From: Flavobacterium sp. LC2016-01
Lineage (GTDB): Bacteria; Bacteroidota; Bacteroidia; Flavobacteriales; Flavobacteriaceae
Assembly (NCBI RefSeq): GCF_009711135.1
Contig: NZ_WMIC01000004.1
Coordinates: forward strand, 372,001 to 436,000
Direction: 5' to 3'
Length of the DNA stretch: 64,000 nt
Below the pieces are notes generated by a model. That model made no database searches, was not told the origin of the DNA, and saw only the letters and a list, made by a program, of their open reading frames with translations. The translations under genes and the position numbers were made by a program. This document shows positions 27,173 to 35,973 of this stretch, one piece after another (position 1 is the stretch's first letter; every line of letters starts with the position of its first letter).

Positions 27173-30100
27173 ATGAAACAAAATGACTCTTTTTTCGGCC
27201 GACCACCGAAAGATAATTTCTATTATTTTAAACAATTTCTGGCCATAGCCATATTTGTGCTTTTGCCATTCTTAAAAGTTCAAGCGCAATGTAAAACATT
27301 GGTTTGGTCTGATGAATTTAACGGTACTACTGTCGATCTAACCAAATGGCAGAGTATTTCAGGAAACGGTTGTCCTTCGCTTTGCGGATTCGGAAATGCT
27401 GAGGCGCAGCGTTACGATCCAAATCAGGCCACAATTGTAAAAGAAGGAACAAACAGTTACTTAAACATTGAGGCTAAATACCAGCCAAACGGATCATTTC
27501 CAGATCAGCCTTATGCTTCTTCAAAATTAACTACAGAAGGAAAGTATTCTCTTAAATACGGTAGAGTCGAAGCTCGTATGAAATTATCAAACGGTCAAGG
27601 CGCATGGCCGGCATTCTGGATGCTTCCCGTTAACGGAAACTGGCCTTATACAGGTGAAATTGATATTATGGAAGCCAAACACAGAAACCCACAATCTGTA
27701 GACGGAACGATTCATTATGACGGAAATGGATATCATTTTACAGGAAGAAGCTACAGTTCGCCAACAGATTTATCTACAGACTTTCACGTTTATGCAGTAG
27801 AATGGGGACCAAATTTTATAAAATGGTATGTTGATGATGTTTTATTTCACACCGCAACTCCAAATACTACTGTAAACGGCGGATGGCCATTTAATGATAG
27901 TCAGTTTTATATCATTTTAAATCTTGCTGTAGGTAGTGCAGGAACGCCTTATACAAGTGTGAATGGTGCGGGTGTTGCGCCAATTCCTGGAGATTTCCCG
28001 GCTAAATTACAAGTAGATTACGTTCGTGTTTATGACGGAAGTTATAAATATGCTGTTGCTGGTGATGCAAAAGTGTATCAAAACGAAACAGGTAAAACGT
28101 ATTCTATAAATGCTATTGCTGGCGCAACGTACAACTGGACTGTTCCTTCGGGAGCGACAATTACAGCAGGACAGGGAACAAATGCTGTAACAGTAAATTG
28201 GGGAACTACAGGCGGTGATGTCTCGGTAACGGCAACAACTTCTGGCTGTACTGCAAATACTTATAAATTGGCTGTAGCGACTGAAACTGCAATTCCGGTA
28301 GAGAAAATTCAGGAAGATTTTCAGACGAACAGAAATGTTGTTTACGGAAATAAAACAGGAGTTTTAACAGAAGCCATTGCAAATCCATCTGCAACTGGAA
28401 TTAATACTTCAGCTTTGGTTGGAAGATATGTTCGTAATTCTTCTGAATTATATGATGTTTTCAATATCAAAAATATCGTAATCAGCAATGCAAATGATTA
28501 TGTGTCAGGAAGAAAAAGAATCTCTTTTGATTTGTATACGTCGGCACCAGTTGGAACAAAAATTTCGATGCAGTTAGAAAATAGTAATGTTACAACAGCA
28601 ACTAATTATCCATCAGGAAGACATAGTGGTTACAAAGCGACTACAACAGTTCAGAATAAATGGGAAACAATTGAATTTGAATTTGAAAAAATTATTGATC
28701 CAAACACAAGTGCTTTGACGATCAATAATGTGGCTGTACTTTTTGAATCGAATTCAAATTCGGGAGCAACTTATTATTTTGATAATTTGTTGACAAGAGC
28801 TACTCCGGAAAAACCAATTGTTGCCACAGATGTATTGCAGAACTACGACGGCATCAATAAAATTATAAAAGGAACTACAACTGGAACTTATACTGTTGTG
28901 GCAAATCCGGGATCAAATTCTGTTAACTCGTCTGCAAATGTGGCGAGATACGTTCGAAATGTAACGGAACAGTACGATGTACTTTTCTTTAATACACAAA
29001 CTTCGATTGAGGATGCTGGTTTATTCAAAAACCAAACCAATAAAATCATGATTGATGTTTATACAACGGCTCCAGTTGGAACGGTTGTTAGCATGAATTT
29101 TGAGAACAGCGCGACTTCGCTTCCGGCAAATTATCCAACGGGAAGAAATAGTAATTATGTAGCGATTACAACGAAACAAAATCAATGGGAAACGCTGACA
29201 TTCTACTACAATTCAAGTCCAGATGCCGGAACTTCAAACCTGGCAATTAACCAAATGGTTCTTTTGTTTAACTCCGGTTCTTATACAAGCGATACGTATT
29301 ATATTGATAACATCAGAATTGGAGCAACCAAACTTCCAGATACTTATACACCTGGAGTTGTTTATGAAGATTATCAAACGGTTCACAATATTACATTTAG
29401 AGATGCTATCGGAACTTATACGGCAAACGTAGCAAATCCAAGCGCAACGGGAATTAATACATCTTCAAATGTTGGAAGATACGTTCGTAAATCAACAGAA
29501 TTGTATGATAATTTCTCTTTCAATACCACTTTAACGAATATTGGAGATTTTAAAGCGGGAACTAAAAAATTCGCCATGGATGTTTATACATCAGCTCCGG
29601 TTGGATCAATTATTTCATGGCAGGCAGAAAGCAGTGCTTCGGTTCCGTCAAACTATCCTGTTGGAAGACATAGTATTTATCAAGGAGTTGTAAAACAGAC
29701 GAATACTTGGCATACCGTAACTTTTACGTATGTAAGTACGCCAGATGCTTCAACAGCTGATAATGAAGTAAACCGTTTTGTTTTCTTATACGAGCCGGGA
29801 ACAAATTCTGGAAACACCTATTATTTTGATAATCTGAGAGCTTTAAATTTAGTTTCTACAGAAACTCCGGCAGGATTACCTTCGCCATGGGTTAGTACAG
29901 ATTTAGGTGCGGTAACACCAGCGGGAGAAGCGACACATTCTAGCGGAACTTTCACAATAAAAGGTTCTGGAACTGATATTTGGGAAACAAGTGATCAATT
30001 TCAATTTGTAAATCAATCCATTACGGGTGATGCTGAAATTATTGCCAAAGTTAATTCGCTAACTAATACAAATACTTACGCCAAAGGGGGTGTTATGTTT

Positions 30101-31129
30101 CGTGAAACGCTTACACCAACTTCCAAACATGCGATGACCGATGTGGCACCAGCGGCGGGAGTTGAGTTTTTATCACGAGATACTACTTCGGGAGTAACTG
30201 TAGCCGATGTTGCTGCGGGAACTGCACCAAAATGGGTTCGCGTAGTACGTTCTGGAAATGTATTTACGTCTTACACTTCTGATAATGGAACAACGTGGAC
30301 ACAGCTTGGAACTCCAAAAACAATTACAATGGCAAACACCATTTATGTTGGAATGGCAGTTACGTCTCACGCAAACGGAACTTTAGGAACAGGAGTTTTC
30401 AGCGATGTTATTGTTCGAAATATTACGCCAAATCCTAATGTGAATTTAGCTTTAGCTAAAACCGCAACGGCTTCGACTGAGGAAAATCCAACTTTATCAG
30501 CGAGTAAAGCAACTGATGGAGACGGAACAGTTTCAAGATGGGCGAGTTCTTTTGCAAATGCTACAGAATGGATTTATGTTGATTTAGGAAGTAATTATAA
30601 CTTGAACCGCGTGGTTTTAAAATGGGAAGCAGCTTATGCAACACAATACAAAGTACAGCTTTCTACAGATAATGTTTTCACAGAAAATGAAACTATCAAT
30701 ACACAAACAGCCAGCGACGGAGGAACTGATGATTTAACTATAAGCGGGACTGGTAGATACCTTAGAATTTTGTGTACATCAAAAGCTTTGGCTCCTTACG
30801 GATATTCATTGTATGAAATTGAAGCTTACGGATCAGCATCTGCGGCTAAAAAAGCGAATGTTACAGTTGAAGAAAGTGCGCCGGAAAATGTTGTTTTTGC
30901 AATTTATCCAAATCCGGCAAGCGACTATATTCAAGTTGCAATTCCTGAAAAATTAGATAATAAAATCATCACGATTTATGACAATTCAGGAACATTGATT
31001 CTTCAGAATAAACCTGAAAAAGAAGCTAATGAAAGTGTAATTGATTTGAGCCGACTGAGAGAAGGAATTTATATTCTGAATTTCAAATCAGATCAAAAAA
31101 GTTGGACTAAAAAGCTAATTAAGAAATAA
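27173..31129 (+). CDS. T9SS-secreted multidomain GH16 laminarinase-type beta-glucanase
   Basis: A 1318-residue extracellular enzyme. It has a signal peptide with a long N-region (about 1-39) and a GH16 catalytic domain (about 42-290) with GEIDIMEA holding nucleophile E162, D164 and acid/base E167. The ExDxxE spacing without an inserted residue should be checked against laminarinases (ExDxxE). A PKD/Ig-like domain follows (about 293-375), then three tandem modules of about 168 residues (378-545, 552-718, 727-893), a DUF1349/concanavalin-like domain (about 902-1085), an F5/8 type C carbohydrate-binding domain (about 1090-1220) and a C-terminal Por sorting tail (about 1243-1318, IYPNPASD ... KLIKK). 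It should cut beta-1,3(-1,4)-glucans outside the cell. The next gene, GH64, targets the same kind of polymer. Confidence 0.93.
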   Translation: MKQNDSFFGRPPKDNFYYFKQFLAIAIFVLLPFLKVQAQCKTLVWSDEFNGTTVDLTKWQSISGNGCPSLCGFGNAEAQRYDPNQATIVKEGTNSYLNIEAKYQPNGSFPDQPYASSKLTTEGKYSLKYGRVEARMKLSNGQGAWPAFWMLPVNGNWPYTGEIDIMEAKHRNPQSVDGTIHYDGNGYHFTGRSYSSPTDLSTDFHVYAVEWGPNFIKWYVDDVLFHTATPNTTVNGGWPFNDSQFYIILNLAVGSAGTPYTSVNGAGVAPIPGDFPAKLQVDYVRVYDGSYKYAVAGDAKVYQNETGKTYSINAIAGATYNWTVPSGATITAGQGTNAVTVNWGTTGGDVSVTATTSGCTANTYKLAVATETAIPVEKIQEDFQTNRNVVYGNKTGVLTEAIANPSATGINTSALVGRYVRNSSELYDVFNIKNIVISNANDYVSGRKRISFDLYTSAPVGTKISMQLENSNVTTATNYPSGRHSGYKATTTVQNKWETIEFEFEKIIDPNTSALTINNVAVLFESNSNSGATYYFDNLLTRATPEKPIVATDVLQNYDGINKIIKGTTTGTYTVVANPGSNSVNSSANVARYVRNVTEQYDVLFFNTQTSIEDAGLFKNQTNKIMIDVYTTAPVGTVVSMNFENSATSLPANYPTGRNSNYVAITTKQNQWETLTFYYNSSPDAGTSNLAINQMVLLFNSGSYTSDTYYIDNIRIGATKLPDTYTPGVVYEDYQTVHNITFRDAIGTYTANVANPSATGINTSSNVGRYVRKSTELYDNFSFNTTLTNIGDFKAGTKKFAMDVYTSAPVGSIISWQAESSASVPSNYPVGRHSIYQGVVKQTNTWHTVTFTYVSTPDASTADNEVNRFVFLYEPGTNSGNTYYFDNLRALNLVSTETPAGLPSPWVSTDLGAVTPAGEATHSSGTFTIKGSGTDIWETSDQFQFVNQSITGDAEIIAKVNSLTNTNTYAKGGVMFRETLTPTSKHAMTDVAPAAGVEFLSRDTTSGVTVADVAAGTAPKWVRVVRSGNVFTSYTSDNGTTWTQLGTPKTITMANTIYVGMAVTSHANGTLGTGVFSDVIVRNITPNPNVNLALAKTATASTEENPTLSASKATDGDGTVSRWASSFANATEWIYVDLGSNYNLNRVVLKWEAAYATQYKVQLSTDNVFTENETINTQTASDGGTDDLTISGTGRYLRILCTSKALAPYGYSLYEIEAYGSASAAKKANVTVEESAPENVVFAIYPNPASDYIQVAIPEKLDNKIITIYDNSGTLILQNKPEKEANESVIDLSRLREGIYILNFKSDQKSWTKKLIKK

Positions 31130-31137
31130 TTAAAAAC

Positions 31138-31176
31138 AAATTGGGTGTGATGATCCTAAATAGTTACACCCAATTT
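31138..31176 (+). terminator. Terminator-like hairpin between the GH16 and GH64 genes
   Basis: AAATTGGGTGT (31138-31148) and ACACCCAATTT (31166-31176) pair perfectly over 11 bp, and the stem ends in a T run. It implies the three hydrolases are not simply one continuous transcript. Confidence 0.75.
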
Positions 31177-31243
31177 TTACACATTTTTATTTTCTCATTC
31201 TTACTAATTAGAAACAAATTTTTATTAATCAAAAATCTAAACA

Positions 31244-33892
31244 ATGAGAAATTTTAAGTTACAAAAGAAGTTTTTTTTAGCAGTAATGCTGACATTCCTA
31301 TCTGTTTTAATGTACGGACAAGGTGCTATTCCTTTTACAATTAGTAATAATTCTACATTTAATGACAATGAATTATATGTTGCAATTGTGGGAATAAATT
31401 ATACAACCGGAGACCATGTTTGGGTAGATGCTAAAACGAGTCAAGTTTTACCAATGAGTTCGTCTTACAATACTGTTACCGGACCAACAATTGGCGGAAA
31501 TACTGGACCTGGACAAAATTCAAAATATGCGGCTTGTTTTACTAAACTAAGTGACATTCCAAATAAAACTTTTACACTGCCTTTAATTGCAGGTTGTAGA
31601 GTTTTTATTTCTAAAGGTTCGCAGTTGTATTTTTACTTTTTTGGTGCAAACGGCGCTCCATCGGGTTATGCTTCGCCAAATCCGCAAAACGCAACCGATC
31701 CGAATCAGGGAATTTTATATGAAATGATCGAATTGACTAACAATCAATATGGTTTCTTCGGAAATCCAACACGCGTAGATTCATATAAATATCCAATGGG
31801 ATTGGAATTATTTGGAGCAAACGGTTACCAAAAAAGAGTTGGAGATTTAAAAAAACATGCTGATATCGTTGCTGCTTTTAAAGCGAATGTTCCGGCAGAA
31901 TTTCAAGGTTGTGTAAACGATGCAACAGGAGAAATTACAGCGCCGTCTAAAACGCCAGCTTATGCACAAGGAGGACCATACGAAAATTACTTAAAATCGT
32001 ATATCGACGCGATTTGGAACAAATACAAAAACGAAGATTTAATATTTTATGCCGGAGATGCCGGAGTTTTTAAAGGAAGAGTTATTGGCGAACAGCTAGA
32101 AATGGTTGGACAATCTGGAGGATTTGTTGGCCGTACAGGAAGAGTTCAATACAGACCAAGTACTCAGGAAGCTCTTGAAGGAAAAGGTGTTTTAGACAGA
32201 AGATTGGTCGATGGAGATTTAGATCTTGTAATTCAAGCTCAATTAACAGCGGCAATTAACCGACATGTTGTAAATGTTACAACAACAAATCCTGGACAGC
32301 AAAACTGGTACGACGCTTCAAAATATTATCAGGTAAATCCAACAAATCATTATTCTAAATTCTGGCATTTACCAGGGATAAATGTTGATAATCTGGCTTA
32401 TGGTTTTGCTTATGATGATGTTGCTGATCAGTCGCCATCGCTTCATTCGCCACAGCCTACTAAAGTTATTGCTTCTTTTGGAGGTTACGCAGGAACAGTT
32501 CCTACAGTTCCGGCTTCGACAGATGTTATTACAGTTTATAAAGATTGCAACTACACAGGTTTTTCAGGCGGATTAACTATTGGAGATTACAATTTAGCTC
32601 GTTTAAATACTTTAGGTGTTTTAAATGATGATATTTCATCACTTAAAATCACTCAGGGTTATCAGGCGATTTTATATCAAGATGATAATTTTACCGGAGC
32701 TTCAACCGTAATAAATTCGGATAATTCATGTTTAAATACAACTTGGAATGATAAAGTAAGTTCGATAAGAGTTATTGCAAACGGAACTACAACTTTAGGA
32801 AACCAGACTTTCTTTTTACAAAACAGAAACAGCGGTTTATACATGGATGTTTGGAATTCAAGTATGGCAAATGCTGCGGGAATCAATCAAGGAGCATTGA
32901 ATTCTGGAAACAACCAAAAATTTGTGTTTACACATTTAGGTGACGGATTGTATAAAATCATCGCTAATCATAGCGGACAATCTTTAGATATCAACAATTT
33001 CAATAAAGCAAATGGAGCACGTTTAGAGCAATATCCATACAATGCAACTACAAATCAACAATTTATTTTAGTTTCAACTGGAGATGGATATTATAAAATT
33101 GTAGCCCGTCACAGCGGAAGAATTGTTGAGGTTGCCGGAGCAAGTACAGCTTCAGGAGCCATTATTCAGCAATGGGACAACAACAACCAAACTTGCGGAC
33201 AATGGAAATTAATTCCAGCTACAAGTTCTCAAACTTCAGTTTTAATTCAGGCAGAAGATTACTCAGCAATGAGTGGAATCCAGGTTGAAGCAACAACAGA
33301 TACTGGCGGAGGTTCAAATGTTGGTTACACAGAAACTGGCGATTGGTTAGCATATAACAGCATCAATTTTCCAACAACAGGTTCCTATTTAATTGAATAC
33401 AGAGTGGCAAGTGCAGTGACTGGCGGAAGATTATCTTCTGATTTAAACGCTGGAGCAATTCTTTTAGGAAATGTTGATATTCCAAACACAGGCGGATGGC
33501 AAAACTGGCAGACAGTTTCTCAAACGGTAAATGTAAATGCTGGAACCTATAATTTCGGAATCTACATTCAGAATACCGGAATGAACATCAACTGGATAAA
33601 AATTACAAAAACAGGTTCAGCAGCAAAAACTGCTTTAGCGAAAGCTCCAGAAGAAGCTCCAGTAGAAACAGTTTTAAATGTTTATCCAAGTCCAGTTGAA
33701 AATACACTTTATGTAACTACAGATCTTTCTGGCGGAAGTGTAAAAATTGTCGATTCACAAACGGGATCTACTGTTGCATCTCAAAAAATCAATAATAATA
33801 GTTTTGATGTTTCGCATTTGAGACAAGGAATCTATTTTATTGTTTTTGAAAAAGATGGAAAACAAACGATCAAACGTTTCATAAAGAAATAG
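31244..33892 (+). CDS. T9SS-secreted GH64 beta-1,3-glucanase with crystallin, ricin, CBM6 and Por domains
   Basis: An 882-residue enzyme. It has a signal peptide (about 1-25) and a GH64 thaumatin-like catalytic domain (about 28-415). E163 (YEMIEL) and D179 (RVDSYKYPMGLEL) are 16 residues apart, the same spacing as the catalytic pair of the laminaripentaose-producing enzyme of Streptomyces. Next come a beta/gamma-crystallin-like domain (about 429-512: CNYTGFSGG, DNFTGAS), a ricin-type lectin (about 520-658, with LDINNFNKANGARLEQYP), a CBM6 (about 664-797) and a Por tail (about 808-882). It should release oligosaccharides from beta-1,3-glucan such as laminarin or fungal wall. The CBM6 plus tail is nearly duplicated in the next gene. 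Confidence 0.92.
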   Translation: MRNFKLQKKFFLAVMLTFLSVLMYGQGAIPFTISNNSTFNDNELYVAIVGINYTTGDHVWVDAKTSQVLPMSSSYNTVTGPTIGGNTGPGQNSKYAACFTKLSDIPNKTFTLPLIAGCRVFISKGSQLYFYFFGANGAPSGYASPNPQNATDPNQGILYEMIELTNNQYGFFGNPTRVDSYKYPMGLELFGANGYQKRVGDLKKHADIVAAFKANVPAEFQGCVNDATGEITAPSKTPAYAQGGPYENYLKSYIDAIWNKYKNEDLIFYAGDAGVFKGRVIGEQLEMVGQSGGFVGRTGRVQYRPSTQEALEGKGVLDRRLVDGDLDLVIQAQLTAAINRHVVNVTTTNPGQQNWYDASKYYQVNPTNHYSKFWHLPGINVDNLAYGFAYDDVADQSPSLHSPQPTKVIASFGGYAGTVPTVPASTDVITVYKDCNYTGFSGGLTIGDYNLARLNTLGVLNDDISSLKITQGYQAILYQDDNFTGASTVINSDNSCLNTTWNDKVSSIRVIANGTTTLGNQTFFLQNRNSGLYMDVWNSSMANAAGINQGALNSGNNQKFVFTHLGDGLYKIIANHSGQSLDINNFNKANGARLEQYPYNATTNQQFILVSTGDGYYKIVARHSGRIVEVAGASTASGAIIQQWDNNNQTCGQWKLIPATSSQTSVLIQAEDYSAMSGIQVEATTDTGGGSNVGYTETGDWLAYNSINFPTTGSYLIEYRVASAVTGGRLSSDLNAGAILLGNVDIPNTGGWQNWQTVSQTVNVNAGTYNFGIYIQNTGMNINWIKITKTGSAAKTALAKAPEEAPVETVLNVYPSPVENTLYVTTDLSGGSVKIVDSQTGSTVASQKINNNSFDVSHLRQGIYFIVFEKDGKQTIKRFIKK

Positions 33893-33904
33893 TTTTAAAA
33901 ACCT

Positions 33905-34008
33905 GATTTCTGGCTTTAGATTTTTAGATAATAATTAGGTAGTGTTAGTTCTACGAAATTAGATTGCATCAACAGTCAAATCTAAAATCTAAAGTCTGAA
34001 ATCTAAAA
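33905..34008. repeat. Imperfect inverted repeat of TTTAGAT/ATCTAAA words
   Basis: GCTTTAGATTTTTAGAT near 33914 and AATCTAAAATCTAAAGT near 33985 pair with one bulge. The right side repeats AAATCTAAA units. It lies between the GH64 and GH18 genes and may act as a weak terminator. Confidence 0.5.
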
Positions 34009-34075
34009 TAAAAAAAAATAACTCAATAACCGTCCCCAATATTTACGAGTTTATTAATCTATTAAAACAATTATT

Positions 34076-35716
34076 ATGAAAAACAATTACCGAAGAATGC
34101 TGCAGAAATGCATGATTATTTTAGTTTTGAGCGTTTTTAATTTAGCTGCAGCTCAGCAGAAAAAAGTAATCGCTTACGTTCCGAACTGGGTCGATTTAAA
34201 TGCTTTAGCAGGCACTATCCAGTACAGTAAATTAACGCACATTAATATTGCGTTCGAAAATCCCGATGCAAACGGGTATCTAAGTTTTAATTCTGGAAAT
34301 AATGCCATTATTAATACTGCACATGCTCAAAACATTAAAGTTTTTGTTTCCCTTGGAGGAGGTTCTGTTTCAGAAGGCGGCGCGATTCGCGACAATTATT
34401 TTAACTTAATTACTCCCGCAAACCGAACGGCTTTTATTCAAAAACTCTACGATTATGTTGTGGCGCACAACTTTGATGGAATCGATGTAGATTTAGAAGG
34501 TCCGGCAATCAATGGCGATTACGGCGGATTTGTTATTGCTTTGGCGAATAAATTGCATGCCAATGGTAAACTGATTTCAGCAGCGCTTTCAGAAGGATAT
34601 GGTGGTGCAAATGTACCTGCATCTACTTTTGCGGCTTATGACTGGATTAATATCATGGCTTATGATGCAACTGGGCCATGGCAGCCAAACAATCCGGGAC
34701 AGCATTCTCCATACAGTATGGCTGTAAATCAATTTAATTATTGGACAGGAAGAGGTTTACCTGCAAGTAAAGCCATTATCGGATTACCATTTTATGGATA
34801 CGGTTTTGGAGCATCTGCAAATCAGGGAATTTCTTATGCTAATATCGTAGCGCAATATCCGGGAGCAGAAAATCAGGATCAGGTTGGAAACACGATTTAT
34901 TATAACGGAATTCCAACAATTAAAGCAAAAACGACTTTTGCGATTCAAAACGCAGGCGGCGTTATGATTTGGGAATTATCTCAGGATGCAACAGGTTCTA
35001 AATCATTACTAACTGCAATTAATCAAGTAATTACAGGAAGTAATCCTCCAGGAACCGGAACTTTAATTCAGGCTGAAAGTTACAATACAATGAGCGGTGT
35101 TCAAACAGAAGCTACTACCGATACTGGCGGAGGATTAAACGTAGGTTACTGTGACACAGGAGACTGGATGGCATATTACAACATTAACTTTCCAACATCT
35201 GGTAATTATGTTATTGAATACAGAGTGGCAAGTGCTGTTAACGGAGCCAGAATTTCATCTGATTTAAATGCAGGAACAATTCAGCTTGGTGCGGTGAATG
35301 TACCAAATACAGGCGGTTGGCAAAACTGGCAGACTATTTCGCAAACAGTAAACGTAAATGCAGGAACGTATAACTTCGGAATCTATATTCAAGCTTCAGG
35401 AGCAAATATCAACTGGTTTAGAATTACTAAATCGGCTTCAGGTTTAGCTGCAAAATCTGCTGCTCCAACTGCCGAAACTCCTACAGATATTGCAAGTGTT
35501 ACTATTTACCCAAATCCAACGGAAGATACACTTTTCTTTAGTTCAGAAGTTTCTGGAGCAAATGTAAGCGTTATCAATTCTGAAGGCGGTGCTACAGTTT
35601 CATCACAAACAGTAAATAATAACAGCATCAATGTTTCTAATTTAAAAAGCGGAATTTACCTGATTTCATTGGAGAAAGATGGAATAAAAACAGTAAGACG
35701 TTTTATTAAAAAATAA
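34076..35716 (+). CDS. T9SS-secreted GH18 glycosidase with CBM6 and Por tail
   Basis: A 546-residue protein. It has a signal peptide (about 1-26), a GH18 barrel (about 30-325) with SLGGG near 92-96 and the catalytic motif DGIDVDLE (134-141, acid E141), YDWINIMAYDATGPW around 190-205, and a closing WELSQD strand. A CBM6 (about 328-458) and a Por sorting tail (about 473-546) follow. GH18 enzymes cut chitin or the chitobiose core of N-glycans using substrate-assisted catalysis. The compact barrel fits either. Next to GH16 and GH64 enzymes, action on fungal cell walls (chitin plus beta-glucan) is an attractive reading, but it is inference. Confidence 0.92.
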   Translation: MKNNYRRMLQKCMIILVLSVFNLAAAQQKKVIAYVPNWVDLNALAGTIQYSKLTHINIAFENPDANGYLSFNSGNNAIINTAHAQNIKVFVSLGGGSVSEGGAIRDNYFNLITPANRTAFIQKLYDYVVAHNFDGIDVDLEGPAINGDYGGFVIALANKLHANGKLISAALSEGYGGANVPASTFAAYDWINIMAYDATGPWQPNNPGQHSPYSMAVNQFNYWTGRGLPASKAIIGLPFYGYGFGASANQGISYANIVAQYPGAENQDQVGNTIYYNGIPTIKAKTTFAIQNAGGVMIWELSQDATGSKSLLTAINQVITGSNPPGTGTLIQAESYNTMSGVQTEATTDTGGGLNVGYCDTGDWMAYYNINFPTSGNYVIEYRVASAVNGARISSDLNAGTIQLGAVNVPNTGGWQNWQTISQTVNVNAGTYNFGIYIQASGANINWFRITKSASGLAAKSAAPTAETPTDIASVTIYPNPTEDTLFFSSEVSGANVSVINSEGGATVSSQTVNNNSINVSNLKSGIYLISLEKDGIKTVRRFIKK

Positions 35717-35770
35717 TAATAACCATTCACCATAATGGTTTTATATACATTGAATTTTAGGTTTTAATGT

Positions 35771-35800
35771 AAAGGCTGTCAGAAATGACAGCCTTTTTTT
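35771..35800 (+). terminator. Strong terminator after the GH18 gene
   Basis: AAAGGCTGTCA (35771-35781) and TGACAGCCTTT (35786-35796) form a perfect 11-bp stem with a GAAA tetraloop, followed by T residues to 35800. It closes the beta-glucan cluster. Confidence 0.9.
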
Positions 35801-35810
35801 ATAATGAAAA

Positions 35811-35850
35811 TTTTACGGCAATCCTGATAGTTATCGGGATTGCGGTAAAA
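35811..35850. repeat. Second hairpin, TTTTACGGCAATCC arms
   Basis: TTTTACGGCAATCCTGATA and TATCGGGATTGCGGTAAAA pair with two mismatches around a 2-base loop, directly after the GH18 terminator. It resembles dispersed AATCC...GGATT repeats of Bacteroidota. Confidence 0.65.
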
Positions 35851-35973
35851 AAGAATCTCAATAAAAACATTATCATTCGATAACAATAACATAAACTCAT
35901 TTCATCATTAAATCGATAAAATTGCTGCTTATTACTTTTAATAAATTCCCCATTTTGAAAAAGCTTAAAACCT

